A DNA stretch of 64,000 bases from the NCBI RefSeq assembly GCF_003116835.1, contig NZ_BFFO01000003.1, positions 1 to 64,000 on the forward strand, read 5' to 3'. Below, piece by piece: positions 29,388 to 38,763 of this stretch. Position numbers and translations under genes: made by a program. The notes under the pieces are model-generated. The model did no database searches. It was not told the DNA's origin and worked only from the letters and a program-made list of their open reading frames with translations. Source of the DNA: Lactococcus termiticola. GTDB taxonomy: Bacteria; Bacillota; Bacilli; Lactobacillales; Streptococcaceae. Numbering within the stretch: the first letter of the stretch is position 1; each line of letters opens with the position of its first letter.

Positions 29388-29537
29388 CTACTCCGGCAAG
29401 TGTCCAGATAAGATATAAAGGACGGCAAAAATCATCAGGATGATCAGCGTGAGTAAGCCGGGTAAAAATAAGAGACTATAGAGCCGGTCAAAGAACTTCG
29501 CCGGTGTTCGATGATGCTCAAATAGCGGTTTACTCAT
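29388..29537 (-). CDS. small membrane protein, 49 aa
   Basis: A short gene with AAAGGAGGG 8 nt before the ATG at 29537. The product starts MSKPLFEHHRTPAKFFDRLY and then has one hydrophobic span of about 25 residues (SLLFLPGLLTLIILMIFAVL). No family is recognised. The good ribosome site and the terminator at 29293 support it as real. Confidence 0.65.
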   Translation of the reverse strand: MSKPLFEHHRTPAKFFDRLYSLLFLPGLLTLIILMIFAVLYILSGHLPE

Positions 29538-29581
29538 TCTTTTGCCCTCCTTTCTATTTTATCTACCCTTACATAATAACA

Positions 29582-29632
29582 AAAAAATGAGAGCAATGCA
29601 AAATATATGGCAAGACTCTCATTTTTAATTCA
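29582..29632 (-). terminator. terminator after MacB-like gene
   Basis: AAATGAGAG and CTCTCATTT pair across a loop of about 28 nt, with T-runs on the minus strand. It lies about 50 nt past the stop at 29684. Confidence 0.6.
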
Positions 29633-29683
29633 TTTTTCTTTTTTAGAAACAGCTTTAACTCCCATTACAGCAGGATTCCATTT

Positions 29684-31684
29684 CTAATCTGCAGCCAATG
29701 CATCAATGGTATTGAGCTTAGCAGCACGGCCTGCAGGGGCGAGGCTGGCCAGGAGGGCAATGATAATCGCAATGACAATCGCGAAAATGACTTGCCCCAG
29801 CTGGATCTGGACGATATTACCACCAACCAGAGAATGAAGGCCTGCGTTAATCGCCGCCTGGCCGAGGAAGGCCAGTACAATCCCAATGACGGCTGCCACC
29901 AGGCCAAGAATCACGCTCTCAGAAGTAAAGAGGCGACGGATGTCCTTACGGCGGGCCCCAAGGGCACGGAGGACACCGATTTCCTTGGTCCGCTCAGCCA
30001 CTGACATATAGGTCGTGACCACAATCATAAAGATGGAAACAATCAGGCTGATGCCGGCAATAGAGGCCAGCACCGCCGCTACGATACTGGTAATATTATT
30101 GATGGTATCCAGAATCGCACCAACACCCTGGGTCACATAGACCTTCTGGCCATTTTCTTTGATGCCAGCAATATCATCCATGACCTGCTTGACATTGTGA
30201 CTGCTGTTGACCGTGACCATGACCCGATTCGGCGTGGTAGATACGCCATTTTCTTCAAAGATTGATTTTAAGGTATCGTAAGAAGGTACCAGGGTGGGCA
30301 CGCCAGGCACGGCCTGTAGGACACCAGAAATCTTGAGCTTGACCGTTGCCTGTTTGATGCCTGTCGGGCTCTGGAGGTTCAGATGGAGCTGGACTTCCTT
30401 GCCAATCACCGACTTCCAGTCCTTATTTTCAAAGGCCTTGGCATCGAGACTCTCCACCAGGCTTTCCTGGATGACGACTTCATTTTTGCCTGGCTTTTGA
30501 CCAGCATCAAGACTGGATTCTTGGAGAATCGGATTCCAGCTCATCATGCTCTGGGCACGGCCTGTGTTTTCACCCAGCTGGATCTGGCTTGGGCTGGCAT
30601 TGACAAGGACAGGGTCGACGGCCTCGACATTGTCAATGGCCTTGAGCTGGCTGATATTAGCTGATGAGAGCTCAGAGCCGGCCGGATTGGTCGCAGCATT
30701 TTGCTCAGCGGTCTGGAGGGCCTGCTGGTCATTGGCGGATTGATTATTGTCCCCCCGCTTCATGACAGACATGACATTAGGATTGGCTACACTGGTGACC
30801 TGGTCGTTCATGTACTTGGTCGCACCAGTCCCAAGACCCAGGAAGAAGATGACGGAAAAGAGACCAATCGCTGTCCCGATAGCAATCAGGAGGTTCATCT
30901 TCCAGCTGTTGCTAAAGTGCTGAAAGGCGGTCCGGCTGGTCGCAGAAAAGCTCAGTGCCTTGGTGGCAAAGTTTTTTTCGACATTTTCGAGCGGATAGGC
31001 AGGCTTCAGGCGTTCGTCTTTAAGGATTTTCCCGTCTGCCAGGTGGAGAATCCGGGTCCCGTTGTCAGCGACCTCTTGTGAGTGGGTCACGACGATGACG
31101 GTCTTACCAGCCTTGGCGATGTCATTGAGCAGGGCCAGGACTTCCTTGGTATTTTGGCTGTCGAGGGCTCCTGTCGGCTCATCGGCCAGGATAATCTCAG
31201 GGTCACTGGCCAGGGCCCGGGCAATAGCGACACGTTGCTTCTGTCCGCCTGAGAGCTGGGCTGGCTTCTTCTTGCGATGGTCGTAGAGGCCGACCTGTCG
31301 GGTCAGCTCGACCGCCCGCTCATGTTGCTCTTTGGTCGAGAGGTCCGTCATCTTGAGCGAGAGGAGGATATTGTCAAGGACAGACAGGTAGTTGACCAGA
31401 TTAAAAGACTGGAAGATAAAGCCAATGGTATCACGCCGGTAGGCATCCATGTGCTTTTCCGTCTTTGATTTTTGGGCCATACCGTCGATGAGGACATCGC
31501 CCTCATAGTTGCGGTCGAGACCACCGATGATATTCATCAGGGTGGATTTACCGCCACCTGATTCGCCAAGGAGGCTGACAAACTCCCCTCTTTCTACTTC
31601 CAGGTTGATCCCGTGAAGGACAGGAAATTCTTCCTTGCCAAGGAAATAAGACTTACGTATATTTTTTAATGCTAAGATTGACAT
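29684..31684 (-). CDS. MacB-type ABC exporter, fused ATPase and permease
   Basis: A 666-residue fusion. Residues 1-230 are an ATPase with Walker A GESGGGKST (near 41), signature LSGGQKQRVAIARA (near 144) and Walker B ILADEPTGALD. Residues 260-285 are the first membrane helix, followed by a ~250-residue extracellular MacB-like domain and an FtsX-type block of three helices (about 525-660). These mechanotransmission-type exporters move peptides, antibiotics or lipoproteins. Neither a MacA partner nor a two-component system is adjacent. The ATG follows AGAAAGAAG. Substrate unknown. Confidence 0.92.
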   Translation of the reverse strand: MSILALKNIRKSYFLGKEEFPVLHGINLEVERGEFVSLLGESGGGKSTLMNIIGGLDRNYEGDVLIDGMAQKSKTEKHMDAYRRDTIGFIFQSFNLVNYLSVLDNILLSLKMTDLSTKEQHERAVELTRQVGLYDHRKKKPAQLSGGQKQRVAIARALASDPEIILADEPTGALDSQNTKEVLALLNDIAKAGKTVIVVTHSQEVADNGTRILHLADGKILKDERLKPAYPLENVEKNFATKALSFSATSRTAFQHFSNSWKMNLLIAIGTAIGLFSVIFFLGLGTGATKYMNDQVTSVANPNVMSVMKRGDNNQSANDQQALQTAEQNAATNPAGSELSSANISQLKAIDNVEAVDPVLVNASPSQIQLGENTGRAQSMMSWNPILQESSLDAGQKPGKNEVVIQESLVESLDAKAFENKDWKSVIGKEVQLHLNLQSPTGIKQATVKLKISGVLQAVPGVPTLVPSYDTLKSIFEENGVSTTPNRVMVTVNSSHNVKQVMDDIAGIKENGQKVYVTQGVGAILDTINNITSIVAAVLASIAGISLIVSIFMIVVTTYMSVAERTKEIGVLRALGARRKDIRRLFTSESVILGLVAAVIGIVLAFLGQAAINAGLHSLVGGNIVQIQLGQVIFAIVIAIIIALLASLAPAGRAAKLNTIDALAAD

Positions 31685-31768
31685 GATGTCTTCTTTCTAT
31701 TATTTTATCATTCTAATTATATCACGTTGTGCTTAAGCAAGCCTCAGACTAAGTTCTTAAGCGGGAAT

Positions 31769-31800
31769 GAAAGAAGTGGCCTTAAATAAAGCCACTTCTT
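31769..31800 (-). terminator. hairpin at end of 88-aa gene
   Basis: AAGAAGTGGC and GCCACTTCTT form a perfect 10-bp stem. It overlaps the stop of the 31799 gene; the following T-tract is weak, so termination may be partial. Confidence 0.6.
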
Positions 31801-32065
31801 AATGAAAACCATTGCTCACCGCATAGATGACGAAGGCAATCCCGATGACCAGGGCGAGGACGGCAATCACACGGGTCCGCTTGACCAGGCTCTTGACCGC
31901 TTCTTCTCGCTCTGTCTCTGTCCGGGCATTGTCAAAGGCCTGTTGTTGCTTGCCCTGGCCCCGATTTTGCTCAAGGACCTGACGAATCCGCTCTTCGCCA
32001 CTGGTCACCAGATAAAAGACCCCCATCGCCAGCAATATCAAACCAATAACCCAATCGAACAGCAT
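31799..32065 (-). CDS. two-span membrane protein, 88 aa
   Basis: Hydrophobic helices at about 5-20 and 66-84 flank a highly charged middle (RIRQVLEQNRGQGKQQQ...TEREEAVKSLVKRTR). No family is recognised by eye. AGGAAGAATG precedes the ATG. It lies downstream of the LmrA-like exporter on the same strand with a gap of about 120 nt and may be its own unit. Confidence 0.75.
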   Translation of the reverse strand: MLFDWVIGLILLAMGVFYLVTSGEERIRQVLEQNRGQGKQQQAFDNARTETEREEAVKSLVKRTRVIAVLALVIGIAFVIYAVSNGFH

Positions 32066-32184
32066 AATTAAACATTCTTCCTTTTTAATAATATAGAATT
32101 ATTATAGCACGCTCGAAGGCTTGAGACAAGGTTTTTATAAATTGACTGTAAAAATTTAGTTATTAAATTCGACTTAAAACAGGC

Positions 32185-33981
32185 CTAATTGACCACCTGT
32201 TCTTTGACATATTGGCCATACAAGGGATGGCTCTCAACCAGCTCAGCATGCCGTCCGGCACCTGTCACCTGGCCTTTTTCGATAAAGTAAATCTTATCAG
32301 CATCCACAATCGTAGAAAGCCTGTGGGCAATGACCAGGGTCGTCCGTCCCTTCATCAGGCTGTCCAGGGCCTTTTGGACCATGGCTTCTGACTCAGAGTC
32401 AAGACTAGCCGTCGCTTCGTCCAGCATGAGAATCTTAGGATTCCTCAAGAAGGCCCGGGCAATGGCAATCCGCTGGCGTTGACCGCCAGAGATTTTCACA
32501 CCCCGCTCGCCGACTTGTGTGTCCAGTTGTTCTGGCATGTCTTCGACAAACTTCCTAGCATAGGCCAGCTCCAGGACCTGCCAGAGCTCAGCATCACTGT
32601 AGTCTCTATCTTGGAGACCATAGGTCAGATTGTCCCGGATACTGCCGGCCATGATGGCAGAATCCTGTGAGACAAAGCCAATCTGGCTCCGCCAGCTCTC
32701 TAGGCTGATGTCGTTGACGGCTTGCCCGCCGATGGTCAGTTGACCTGAGGTCGGCTGGTAAAAGCGTTCCAGCATGGCAAAGATGGTCGATTTTCCGCCA
32801 CCTGAAGGGCCCGCAAAGGCAACAATCGAGTTGGCCTCAGCCTCAAAGCTGACATTTTTAAGGATTTCTTCGGAGTCGTCATAGCTAAAGCTGATGTTCT
32901 CAGCTTTCAGGGTCTTGTTTTCAATGTCGACAGTCTGGCCAGCTTCGAGCTCTTCTTGCGCTTCGCCCAGGAGCTCAGTGATTCGACCAGTCGAGCCAGA
33001 AGCCTTGGCCAGTGCTGTTGCAAAGCCTGCCAGCGTACCGATGGCCCCAATCATATTCATCAGATAAAGCATCATCCCAAGCAGGGTACCAAGCGTCATG
33101 ACACCGGTCGCAATCAGGTAGACCCCGTAGGCCAAAATTCCGAAAATCAGGAGCATCATGGTCATCATCATAACAGGTTGCATCATGCCGTCAAAGATGG
33201 CCTCGCGGACACCGACCTTGTAAAGGGAAGTCACCGCCTCGCGAGCACTAGCTGTCGCCTGCTTTTCAGCGTTTGACGATTTGATCAGGCGGACCTCGCT
33301 GAGGGATTCATTGGCAATCCCTTGAAATTTACCCATGGCATCCTGACGGCTGTAGGCAATTTTCTTGCCAAAGTTCATCATGGGCATCATGATCAGAAAC
33401 ATGACGGGAACCGCAACCACCATGACCAGGAGGAGGCGCCACTGGAGCTGAATCATAAAGAAGATAGAGCCCAGCACTAGCAGGATTTGCGAGAAGGCCT
33501 GGGGCAGATTGGTCGCAATCAAATCCTTGACCTGCATGGTGTCGTTGGCCAGTCGAGAAGAAAGCTCACCGGTCTGCCGTTCGTCAAAATAGCTGACCCT
33601 TAAATGAATCATCTTGTCCCAGACCCGGGTCCGTAGGCTCTTGACAATCCGTTCACCAAAGATACCAAGGACAATGGCTGACAAAGCAGAGAGGCCCGCC
33701 GATAGGATATAGAGGCCGATAACTGAGGCCACCTGTCCCGCCGCCACGCCATGGGCAAAGCTATTGGCCAGGCCCGTCACCATCTTAGGGACGATCAGAG
33801 AAATCCCTGTCCCAGCAAGAGAAATCAGGATGCCCAGGACAAATAAGAGATATTTTGGCTTGGTCATCTTGATTAATTTGAGAAAATCACGCAGGCTGGT
33901 CTTATTAAAAGCCTGCTTGCCTTCGTCTAATTTGCGGTCTTCCATTGAGAAGCCCTGTTCGTTCATTCCACCTTGTGCCAT
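32185..33981 (-). CDS. LmrA/BmrA-like multidrug ABC exporter
   Basis: A 598-residue half-transporter expected to form a homodimer. Six membrane helices span about 40-330. The ATPase has Walker A GPSGGGKST (near 393), signature ISGGQRQRIAIARAF (near 493) and Walker B MLDEATASLD. This is the arrangement of LmrA of L. lactis and BmrA. The ATG follows AAAAGGAG. It is the second gene behind a MarR regulator with a self-complementary operator, so expression is likely induced by a toxic ligand. Substrates are not known from sequence. Confidence 0.93.
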   Translation of the reverse strand: MAQGGMNEQGFSMEDRKLDEGKQAFNKTSLRDFLKLIKMTKPKYLLFVLGILISLAGTGISLIVPKMVTGLANSFAHGVAAGQVASVIGLYILSAGLSALSAIVLGIFGERIVKSLRTRVWDKMIHLRVSYFDERQTGELSSRLANDTMQVKDLIATNLPQAFSQILLVLGSIFFMIQLQWRLLLVMVVAVPVMFLIMMPMMNFGKKIAYSRQDAMGKFQGIANESLSEVRLIKSSNAEKQATASAREAVTSLYKVGVREAIFDGMMQPVMMMTMMLLIFGILAYGVYLIATGVMTLGTLLGMMLYLMNMIGAIGTLAGFATALAKASGSTGRITELLGEAQEELEAGQTVDIENKTLKAENISFSYDDSEEILKNVSFEAEANSIVAFAGPSGGGKSTIFAMLERFYQPTSGQLTIGGQAVNDISLESWRSQIGFVSQDSAIMAGSIRDNLTYGLQDRDYSDAELWQVLELAYARKFVEDMPEQLDTQVGERGVKISGGQRQRIAIARAFLRNPKILMLDEATASLDSESEAMVQKALDSLMKGRTTLVIAHRLSTIVDADKIYFIEKGQVTGAGRHAELVESHPLYGQYVKEQVVN

Positions 33982-34056
33982 GGTGTTTACTCCTTTTATC
34001 TATCGCTGGACGACGCTGGAAGAAGGAGCTCGTTCAGTAGCCCTTCTCCCTGCTTC

Positions 34057-34833
34057 TTAAAATTCGTCCCAGCCCTTTTCATCATCTTTCTTCTTTTTAT
34101 CGCCAGGCTTTGCCGGTTCAAAATGCCGATCTTGCCAGTCTGGATAATCCTTCATATCACGAGGGCCACGGACCCAGTCCATAAAGTTGCCGTGAGGGCG
34201 ACCCATGCCTGGGCGACGTTCAAAGCCAAAGTCCTTCTGCCAGTTGGTCGCATCTTTGATTTCATCCCGCATGTCAGATTTCATCTGTCGCATTCGGTCC
34301 TTCATGCCCTCTTTGATGGCACGGCGTTCCTCAGGACTCAGCCCCTTCCAGTCAGCATGGCTCATGTCCAACCAGTCAAAGTTGTCATTTTCAGCCCAGT
34401 GGCTGGTCAATTTTTCAAGCAGGCCGGCGAGTTGAGCCTGTTCTTCTTCGGTCAGATTGTTGAAGAGCTCTTCAGAGTAGCTGTTGCGTTGCTCAGAGCG
34501 TTTGTCTTTAGCAGAACGACCTTCTTCTGTCAGGAAAATCCGAGAGACCCGGCCGTCGTTTTCGTCGGCCCGCCGTTCGACGTATCCCCGACGTTCCAGT
34601 TCTTTGACCTGGGCTGTTACTGAGGAAGGCCGGATATCCAAGAGCTCAGCAATTTCAGAGTTGGTCAAGCCGTCCTGTTCCCAGAGCTTGACGAGGAGGC
34701 CACGGGCACCTCTACGATCGCCACCATTTCTGAAACGCTTCGCCATCATTTCTAAGCGTAGGGCCATGATAAGTTGTGGCTCTCGCAGGATTTTAGAAAA
34801 TAGATTCAATAGTTTATTTGTTTTTTCAGACAT
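34057..34833 (-). CDS. MarR-family regulator with long charged C-terminal tail
   Basis: Residues 1-150 form a MarR winged helix: GARGLLVKLWEQDGLTNSEIAELLDIRPSSVTAQVKELERRGYVERR contains the recognition helix and wing, followed by DENDGRVSRIFLTEEGR. The remaining ~105 residues are highly charged and extend past the usual 140-150-residue length, ending PGDKKKKDDEKGWDEF. It lies 75 nt upstream of the LmrA-like exporter on the same strand, with a 27-bp inverted repeat over its own promoter, so it probably represses itself and the exporter. The role of the tail is unknown. Confidence 0.92.
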   Translation of the reverse strand: MSEKTNKLLNLFSKILREPQLIMALRLEMMAKRFRNGGDRRGARGLLVKLWEQDGLTNSEIAELLDIRPSSVTAQVKELERRGYVERRADENDGRVSRIFLTEEGRSAKDKRSEQRNSYSEELFNNLTEEEQAQLAGLLEKLTSHWAENDNFDWLDMSHADWKGLSPEERRAIKEGMKDRMRQMKSDMRDEIKDATNWQKDFGFERRPGMGRPHGNFMDWVRGPRDMKDYPDWQDRHFEPAKPGDKKKKDDEKGWDEF

Positions 34834-34847
34834 CTGTTCGTCTCCTT

Positions 34848-34922
34848 TTTTAGTTAGTTTACTCTTGACAAAACTAAGTATAATTTAATTAGTTCGTTTT
34901 GTCAAGAGTAAACTAACTAAAA
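34848..34922 (-). promoter_or_regulatory. marR promoter inside a perfect 27-bp inverted repeat
   Basis: Arms 34848-34874 and 34896-34922 are exact reverse complements (containing TTAGTTAGTTTACTC), separated by 21 nt. On the minus strand TTGACA (34900-34905) and TATACT (34877-34882) are 17 nt apart. One arm covers the -35 and the other the start site, so bound MarR would block polymerase. A weaker site may read toward cydC on the plus strand. Confidence 0.85.
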
Positions 34923-34945
34923 TTTGTTTTTTATTTTTAGGTATT

Positions 34946-34972
34946 CAAAAACAGCTCTACTGAGCTGTTTAA
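34946..34972 (-). terminator. terminator after cydDC
   Basis: AAACAGCTC and GAGCTGTTT form a perfect stem around TACT; T-run follows in the minus direction. The only gene that would end here is cydC, across repeat copy R5. Confidence 0.7.
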
Positions 34973-35022
34973 GACTAATTAAGAAAATATATAATCCAGG
35001 CAAAAACTTACAAATGCCACGA

Positions 35023-35163
35023 GTGAAGTGGAAGAAATTCTGAAAAACACTGTGAAAATGGCAAATGGCGAGACCGCTAGGGCTCGCCATTTAGCAATGA
35101 GACAGCAAAGCTGTCTGCTTGCGGCCTCACAGTGCTTTTTCAGAATTTCTGTAACGAAACGGC
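35023..35163 (+). repeat. structured intergenic repeat A, copy R5
   Basis: Arms 35033-35055 and 35127-35150 are complementary except for one extra base. The core is GTGAAAATGGCAAATGGCGAGACC, GGCTCGCCATTTAGCAATGAGACAGC and GCGGCCTCACAG, with hairpins AATGGCGAG/CTCGCCATT and GACAGC/GCTGTC. Left boundary GAGTGAAGTGG, right boundary GTAACGAAACGGCC, which abuts the cydC stop codon. It is antisense to cydC. Confidence 0.92.
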
Positions 35164-36885
35164 CTAGTCAGTCAGGCCCTTATCCAAAGCATACAACCGC
35201 TTAAAGTCAGGATTCTCCTCCAACAAGTCGCTTGGCTTACCATCAATCTTAATCTTCCCAGCTTCCAGGAAAATCACCCGGTTCATGTGCTGAATCCCAA
35301 GCAAGTGGTGGGTAATAAAGATAATCGTCTTATCACTCAAGCGCTCAAAGAAGAGCTCCAGCAACTGATTTTCAGTAATCGGGTCGAGGCTGACCGTTGG
35401 CTCATCGAGGATGACGAGGTCAGCATCAGACAAGAGCACCCGGGCCAGGGCCAACCTCTGGCGCTCCCCACCAGAGAAGCGTTGTCCAGCTTCGTCGACC
35501 ATTTCATCAAGGCCGTCTGGCAGGCTGGCGACCATCTCTTTGAGGCCAACCAAATCCAGAATATGCCAGATTTCTTCATCGCTGGCATCAAGCTTGGCCA
35601 GGGTCAGGTTTGACCTGAGACTGGTCGCAAAGAGGTAGGGCGACTGATTGATAACGGCGACCTTCTGCTCGAGGTTCTTTGCCTCATAGGGGGCAACACC
35701 GTCCAGGGTCAGACTGCCGGCATCTGCGATGAGGTCGCCCCGGATGAGACTGGCCAGAGTAGACTTACCGACACCAGAGCGACCAAGGACAGCGACCCGC
35801 TCGCCTGGCTCGACGGTCAGATTGAGCTGGTCAAAGATTTGCTTGTCTCCAAAATGGAAGTCGAGGTCTTTGATTTCCAGCTTGACAGAGCTGATTTCCT
35901 TTGTCCGCTCTTCCTTTTTGCCTTCAGGAATCTCATCCAGCCTGCGGACAGAGTCGCCGTAGCGATTGGTCTCGACCATAGCGTCAGACAAGGGAAGGTA
36001 GGCATCGACCAGGGGAAAGACCGTCAGGGCGACGGCTGCGATATAGTTGATAGCATCGCCCTCTCTGAGAAAGCCGTGGCCCCAGATGAGGAGCAGCACC
36101 ACAAGGATGCCAAAGACCGCCTGCAAGAGCAAGTTACGGTTTCTGGCATGGGCAAAGAGGAATTTCTGCTTAGCCCGACTACCTTGTTCTGCCTCACGGT
36201 AGACATTGAGGAAGTCGTCTTTTCGACCTGAGAGGACCCAGTCTTCAAGGCCTAGGACGTCATCAGTCATGTCGGTAAAGAGCTGGTTGCGATAGTTCTT
36301 GAGCTCTTCGTCAGCCTTAGATGTCCGTTTGACAGACAAGACAGGCACAAGGACGAGCAGGATGGCAAAGAAAATCGCCAGGATAACCGCCAGATGCAGT
36401 GAGAAGACCCCAGCACTGATGACCAGTGCAATCGAGAGGGTCCCTGAGATCAACAGCGGGAAGAGGGTCCGCAGGAAGAGGTCTTGCAGATTAGCAATGT
36501 CCTCATTCAAAATCCCTAAGAGGTCGCCAAGCTTGACCCGCTCTGAGAGGCCAATTGCCGTCTTTTCAAGGCGGAGATAGAGCTTCTTGCGGAGCTCACT
36601 CGTGATGCGTAAAATCCAGTTGTGACTGCTCAGCCGTTCAACATAATGAACGATGGGCCGTGTAATCCCGAAGACCCGTACCATCAGGGTTGGCACATAG
36701 ATAATCAGGATATTAAAAGGCCGCTGGGCTGCACGAGAAATCACATAGCCACCTGAAAACATGAGGAGTCCAGCACAAATCAGGGTTAGCGTGCCTAGGA
36801 ATACCGCCAGGACCAGGCCCCAGCGAAACTTCTTCATGAAAGGAGCAATCCAGTCATTCTTAAATAATATTTCTCTTAAATTCAT
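35164..36885 (-). CDS. cydC: CydC, ABC exporter subunit for cytochrome bd assembly
   Basis: One half of the heterodimeric CydDC transporter, which exports thiols such as glutathione or cysteine and is needed for cytochrome bd maturation. It has 573 residues, six membrane helices, Walker A GRSGVGKST, signature FSGGERQRLALARVL and Walker B ILDEPTVSLD. I start at the ATG at 36885, preceded by AGGAGCC; a longer reading to 36993 has no ribosome site. It overlaps cydD by context, with 13 nt between the two reading frames. Its stop touches repeat copy R5. Confidence 0.92.
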   Translation of the reverse strand: MNLREILFKNDWIAPFMKKFRWGLVLAVFLGTLTLICAGLLMFSGGYVISRAAQRPFNILIIYVPTLMVRVFGITRPIVHYVERLSSHNWILRITSELRKKLYLRLEKTAIGLSERVKLGDLLGILNEDIANLQDLFLRTLFPLLISGTLSIALVISAGVFSLHLAVILAIFFAILLVLVPVLSVKRTSKADEELKNYRNQLFTDMTDDVLGLEDWVLSGRKDDFLNVYREAEQGSRAKQKFLFAHARNRNLLLQAVFGILVVLLLIWGHGFLREGDAINYIAAVALTVFPLVDAYLPLSDAMVETNRYGDSVRRLDEIPEGKKEERTKEISSVKLEIKDLDFHFGDKQIFDQLNLTVEPGERVAVLGRSGVGKSTLASLIRGDLIADAGSLTLDGVAPYEAKNLEQKVAVINQSPYLFATSLRSNLTLAKLDASDEEIWHILDLVGLKEMVASLPDGLDEMVDEAGQRFSGGERQRLALARVLLSDADLVILDEPTVSLDPITENQLLELFFERLSDKTIIFITHHLLGIQHMNRVIFLEAGKIKIDGKPSDLLEENPDFKRLYALDKGLTD

Positions 36886-36898
36886 TTCAGGCTCCTTT

Positions 36899-38614
36899 CT
36901 AGCCCCGCATCTCAGCGAGGAGTTTTTGGTAATAGCTGTTAGTAGCCAGGAGTTCTTCGTGGCTACCGATACCAGCGACTTGTCCTTCATCAAGGACGAC
37001 CACCAGGTCCATCTGAGGGAGCCAGTGGAGGCGGTGGGTGGCCAGGAAGACGAGTTTTTTGTCTAATAAAGGAAGAATGTTTTCCTTAATTTCCAGCTCA
37101 GTCTCAATATCGAGGTGGGCCGTCGGCTCATCGAGCAACAAGATATTCCGCTCGCTAGAGAGAAAGGCCCGGGCCAGGGCGACCCGCTGGGCCTGACCGC
37201 CTGAAATGGTCCGACCGGCTGCACCAATCTGAGCATCCAGACCGATTTCATCGACCAGGCCTGAGAGACCGGCGAGCTTTGCGGCCTCTAAGATGGCCGT
37301 TTCTTCTGCTTCTGGCTCGTAAAAGGCGATGTTCTCTCTAAGTGTCGCCGCAAAGATATAGCTCTGCTGAGGAATCAGTGACAGTGACTGTCGCCAGTTA
37401 TCTGTCATCAGACTGGATACCGCCTGGTCATTGATTTTCAGACTGCCTGACGTTGGATCAAGGAAGCCGGCCAACATAGACAAAAGCGTAGATTTTCCTG
37501 AGCCAGAAGCACCGACCAGGGCGACCTTTTGGAAGCCTTGGAGGTCAAGGCTGACATCAGCCACACCTCGGCCGGTCTCATAGGTCTTGGTCAGGCTTTT
37601 GAGTGTGAGTTTGCTCTCGTCAGACCAGCTGACTTTTTCTGTGATACCGGCGTCTTCTGCAGACTTGTCCCGCTCTTTAGCTAGGACCTCTTTGACCGCG
37701 TCCATGGCATTTTTTCCGTCCAGGGTCGCATGGTAGTCGCTGGCAAATTCCCGGAGTGGCAGAAAGTACTCAGGAGCCAGAATCAGGGCGGCCAGGGCAG
37801 GGAAAAGGAGGATATGGCCGTTAATCAGTCGGAGACCCAAGAACAAGGCCACTGTCGCTACAGAGAGGGTCGCAAAGAAGTCCAGGGCAAAGGTCGACAG
37901 CATCGCCATTGACAGGGTCGACATGGTCGCCTTCCTGAAACGCTCTGAGGTCGAGTAAATCGCTGAAGCATAGCTCTTTGAAAGGCCAAAATACTTGAGG
38001 GTCGGCAGACCACGAAGGGCGTCCAGGAAGTGGTTGGAGAGCATGGTAAATGTCTTGTACTGACGCTCAGCACGCCCCTGTGCCGCATAGCCCAGGAGAA
38101 TCATAAAGATAATTGCAAAGGGAAAGGCGACAATCAAGACAATCGAGCTCTCCCAGTCAAGGAAGAAGACCACAACGACGAGCACAATCGGCACAATCAT
38201 CATATTGAGGATTTTTGACAGGACCAGCTTGATGTAGGTCTCGACATTTTCAATTCCAGCAATGGCGGTCGAAATCAGGTTACCTGAGCCCATCTCTGAG
38301 ACCAGACTAGGGCCGAGTTCAAAGCTCTTTTCCAGGAGCTGGAGGCGGTAGTCCATGGCCATCTGATAGGCAAATTTATCTAAAAACTTTAGACGAAGAT
38401 AGCTGATCAGCTCTCTGACCATATAGCAGACAAAAAAGCCCAGGATCAGCAGGGCGACAGAGCCCAGCGTCTGCTTCTTCCAGAGACCTGTGATAGCTCC
38501 TGAAAGAAAAAGGGCCTGGCCTGAGATGACCAGGCCTTGAAAGACAGCCAGTATGCCCAGAAGCGGGAGAATCCGCTTAATGGCAGGCAGCTGCATGAGT
38601 TCACGATCAATCAT
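36899..38614 (-). CDS. cydD: CydD, ABC exporter subunit for cytochrome bd assembly
   Basis: Partner of CydC, 571 residues. Six membrane helices lie in the first ~310 residues. The ATPase has Walker A GASGSGKST, signature ISGGQAQRVALARAF and Walker B LLLDEPTAHLD. It is normally contiguous with cydAB, but here 2.6 kb holding an exporter on the other strand and several repeats lies between. The ribosome site before the ATG is weak (GGATCCC). Confidence 0.92.
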   Translation of the reverse strand: MIDRELMQLPAIKRILPLLGILAVFQGLVISGQALFLSGAITGLWKKQTLGSVALLILGFFVCYMVRELISYLRLKFLDKFAYQMAMDYRLQLLEKSFELGPSLVSEMGSGNLISTAIAGIENVETYIKLVLSKILNMMIVPIVLVVVVFFLDWESSIVLIVAFPFAIIFMILLGYAAQGRAERQYKTFTMLSNHFLDALRGLPTLKYFGLSKSYASAIYSTSERFRKATMSTLSMAMLSTFALDFFATLSVATVALFLGLRLINGHILLFPALAALILAPEYFLPLREFASDYHATLDGKNAMDAVKEVLAKERDKSAEDAGITEKVSWSDESKLTLKSLTKTYETGRGVADVSLDLQGFQKVALVGASGSGKSTLLSMLAGFLDPTSGSLKINDQAVSSLMTDNWRQSLSLIPQQSYIFAATLRENIAFYEPEAEETAILEAAKLAGLSGLVDEIGLDAQIGAAGRTISGGQAQRVALARAFLSSERNILLLDEPTAHLDIETELEIKENILPLLDKKLVFLATHRLHWLPQMDLVVVLDEGQVAGIGSHEELLATNSYYQKLLAEMRG

Positions 38615-38763
38615 GATAGGGATCCATTTCTATATAAAATCTACCTTTAATTATAGCAAAATTTAGGTGGCATAAGGCTTCAGGGGATTAACTTCCTATA
38701 TTGTTTGGCGGTCTATTAAAAAGATGATAAAATTATTATAAAGAAATGAGAAAGGAATTGGCC

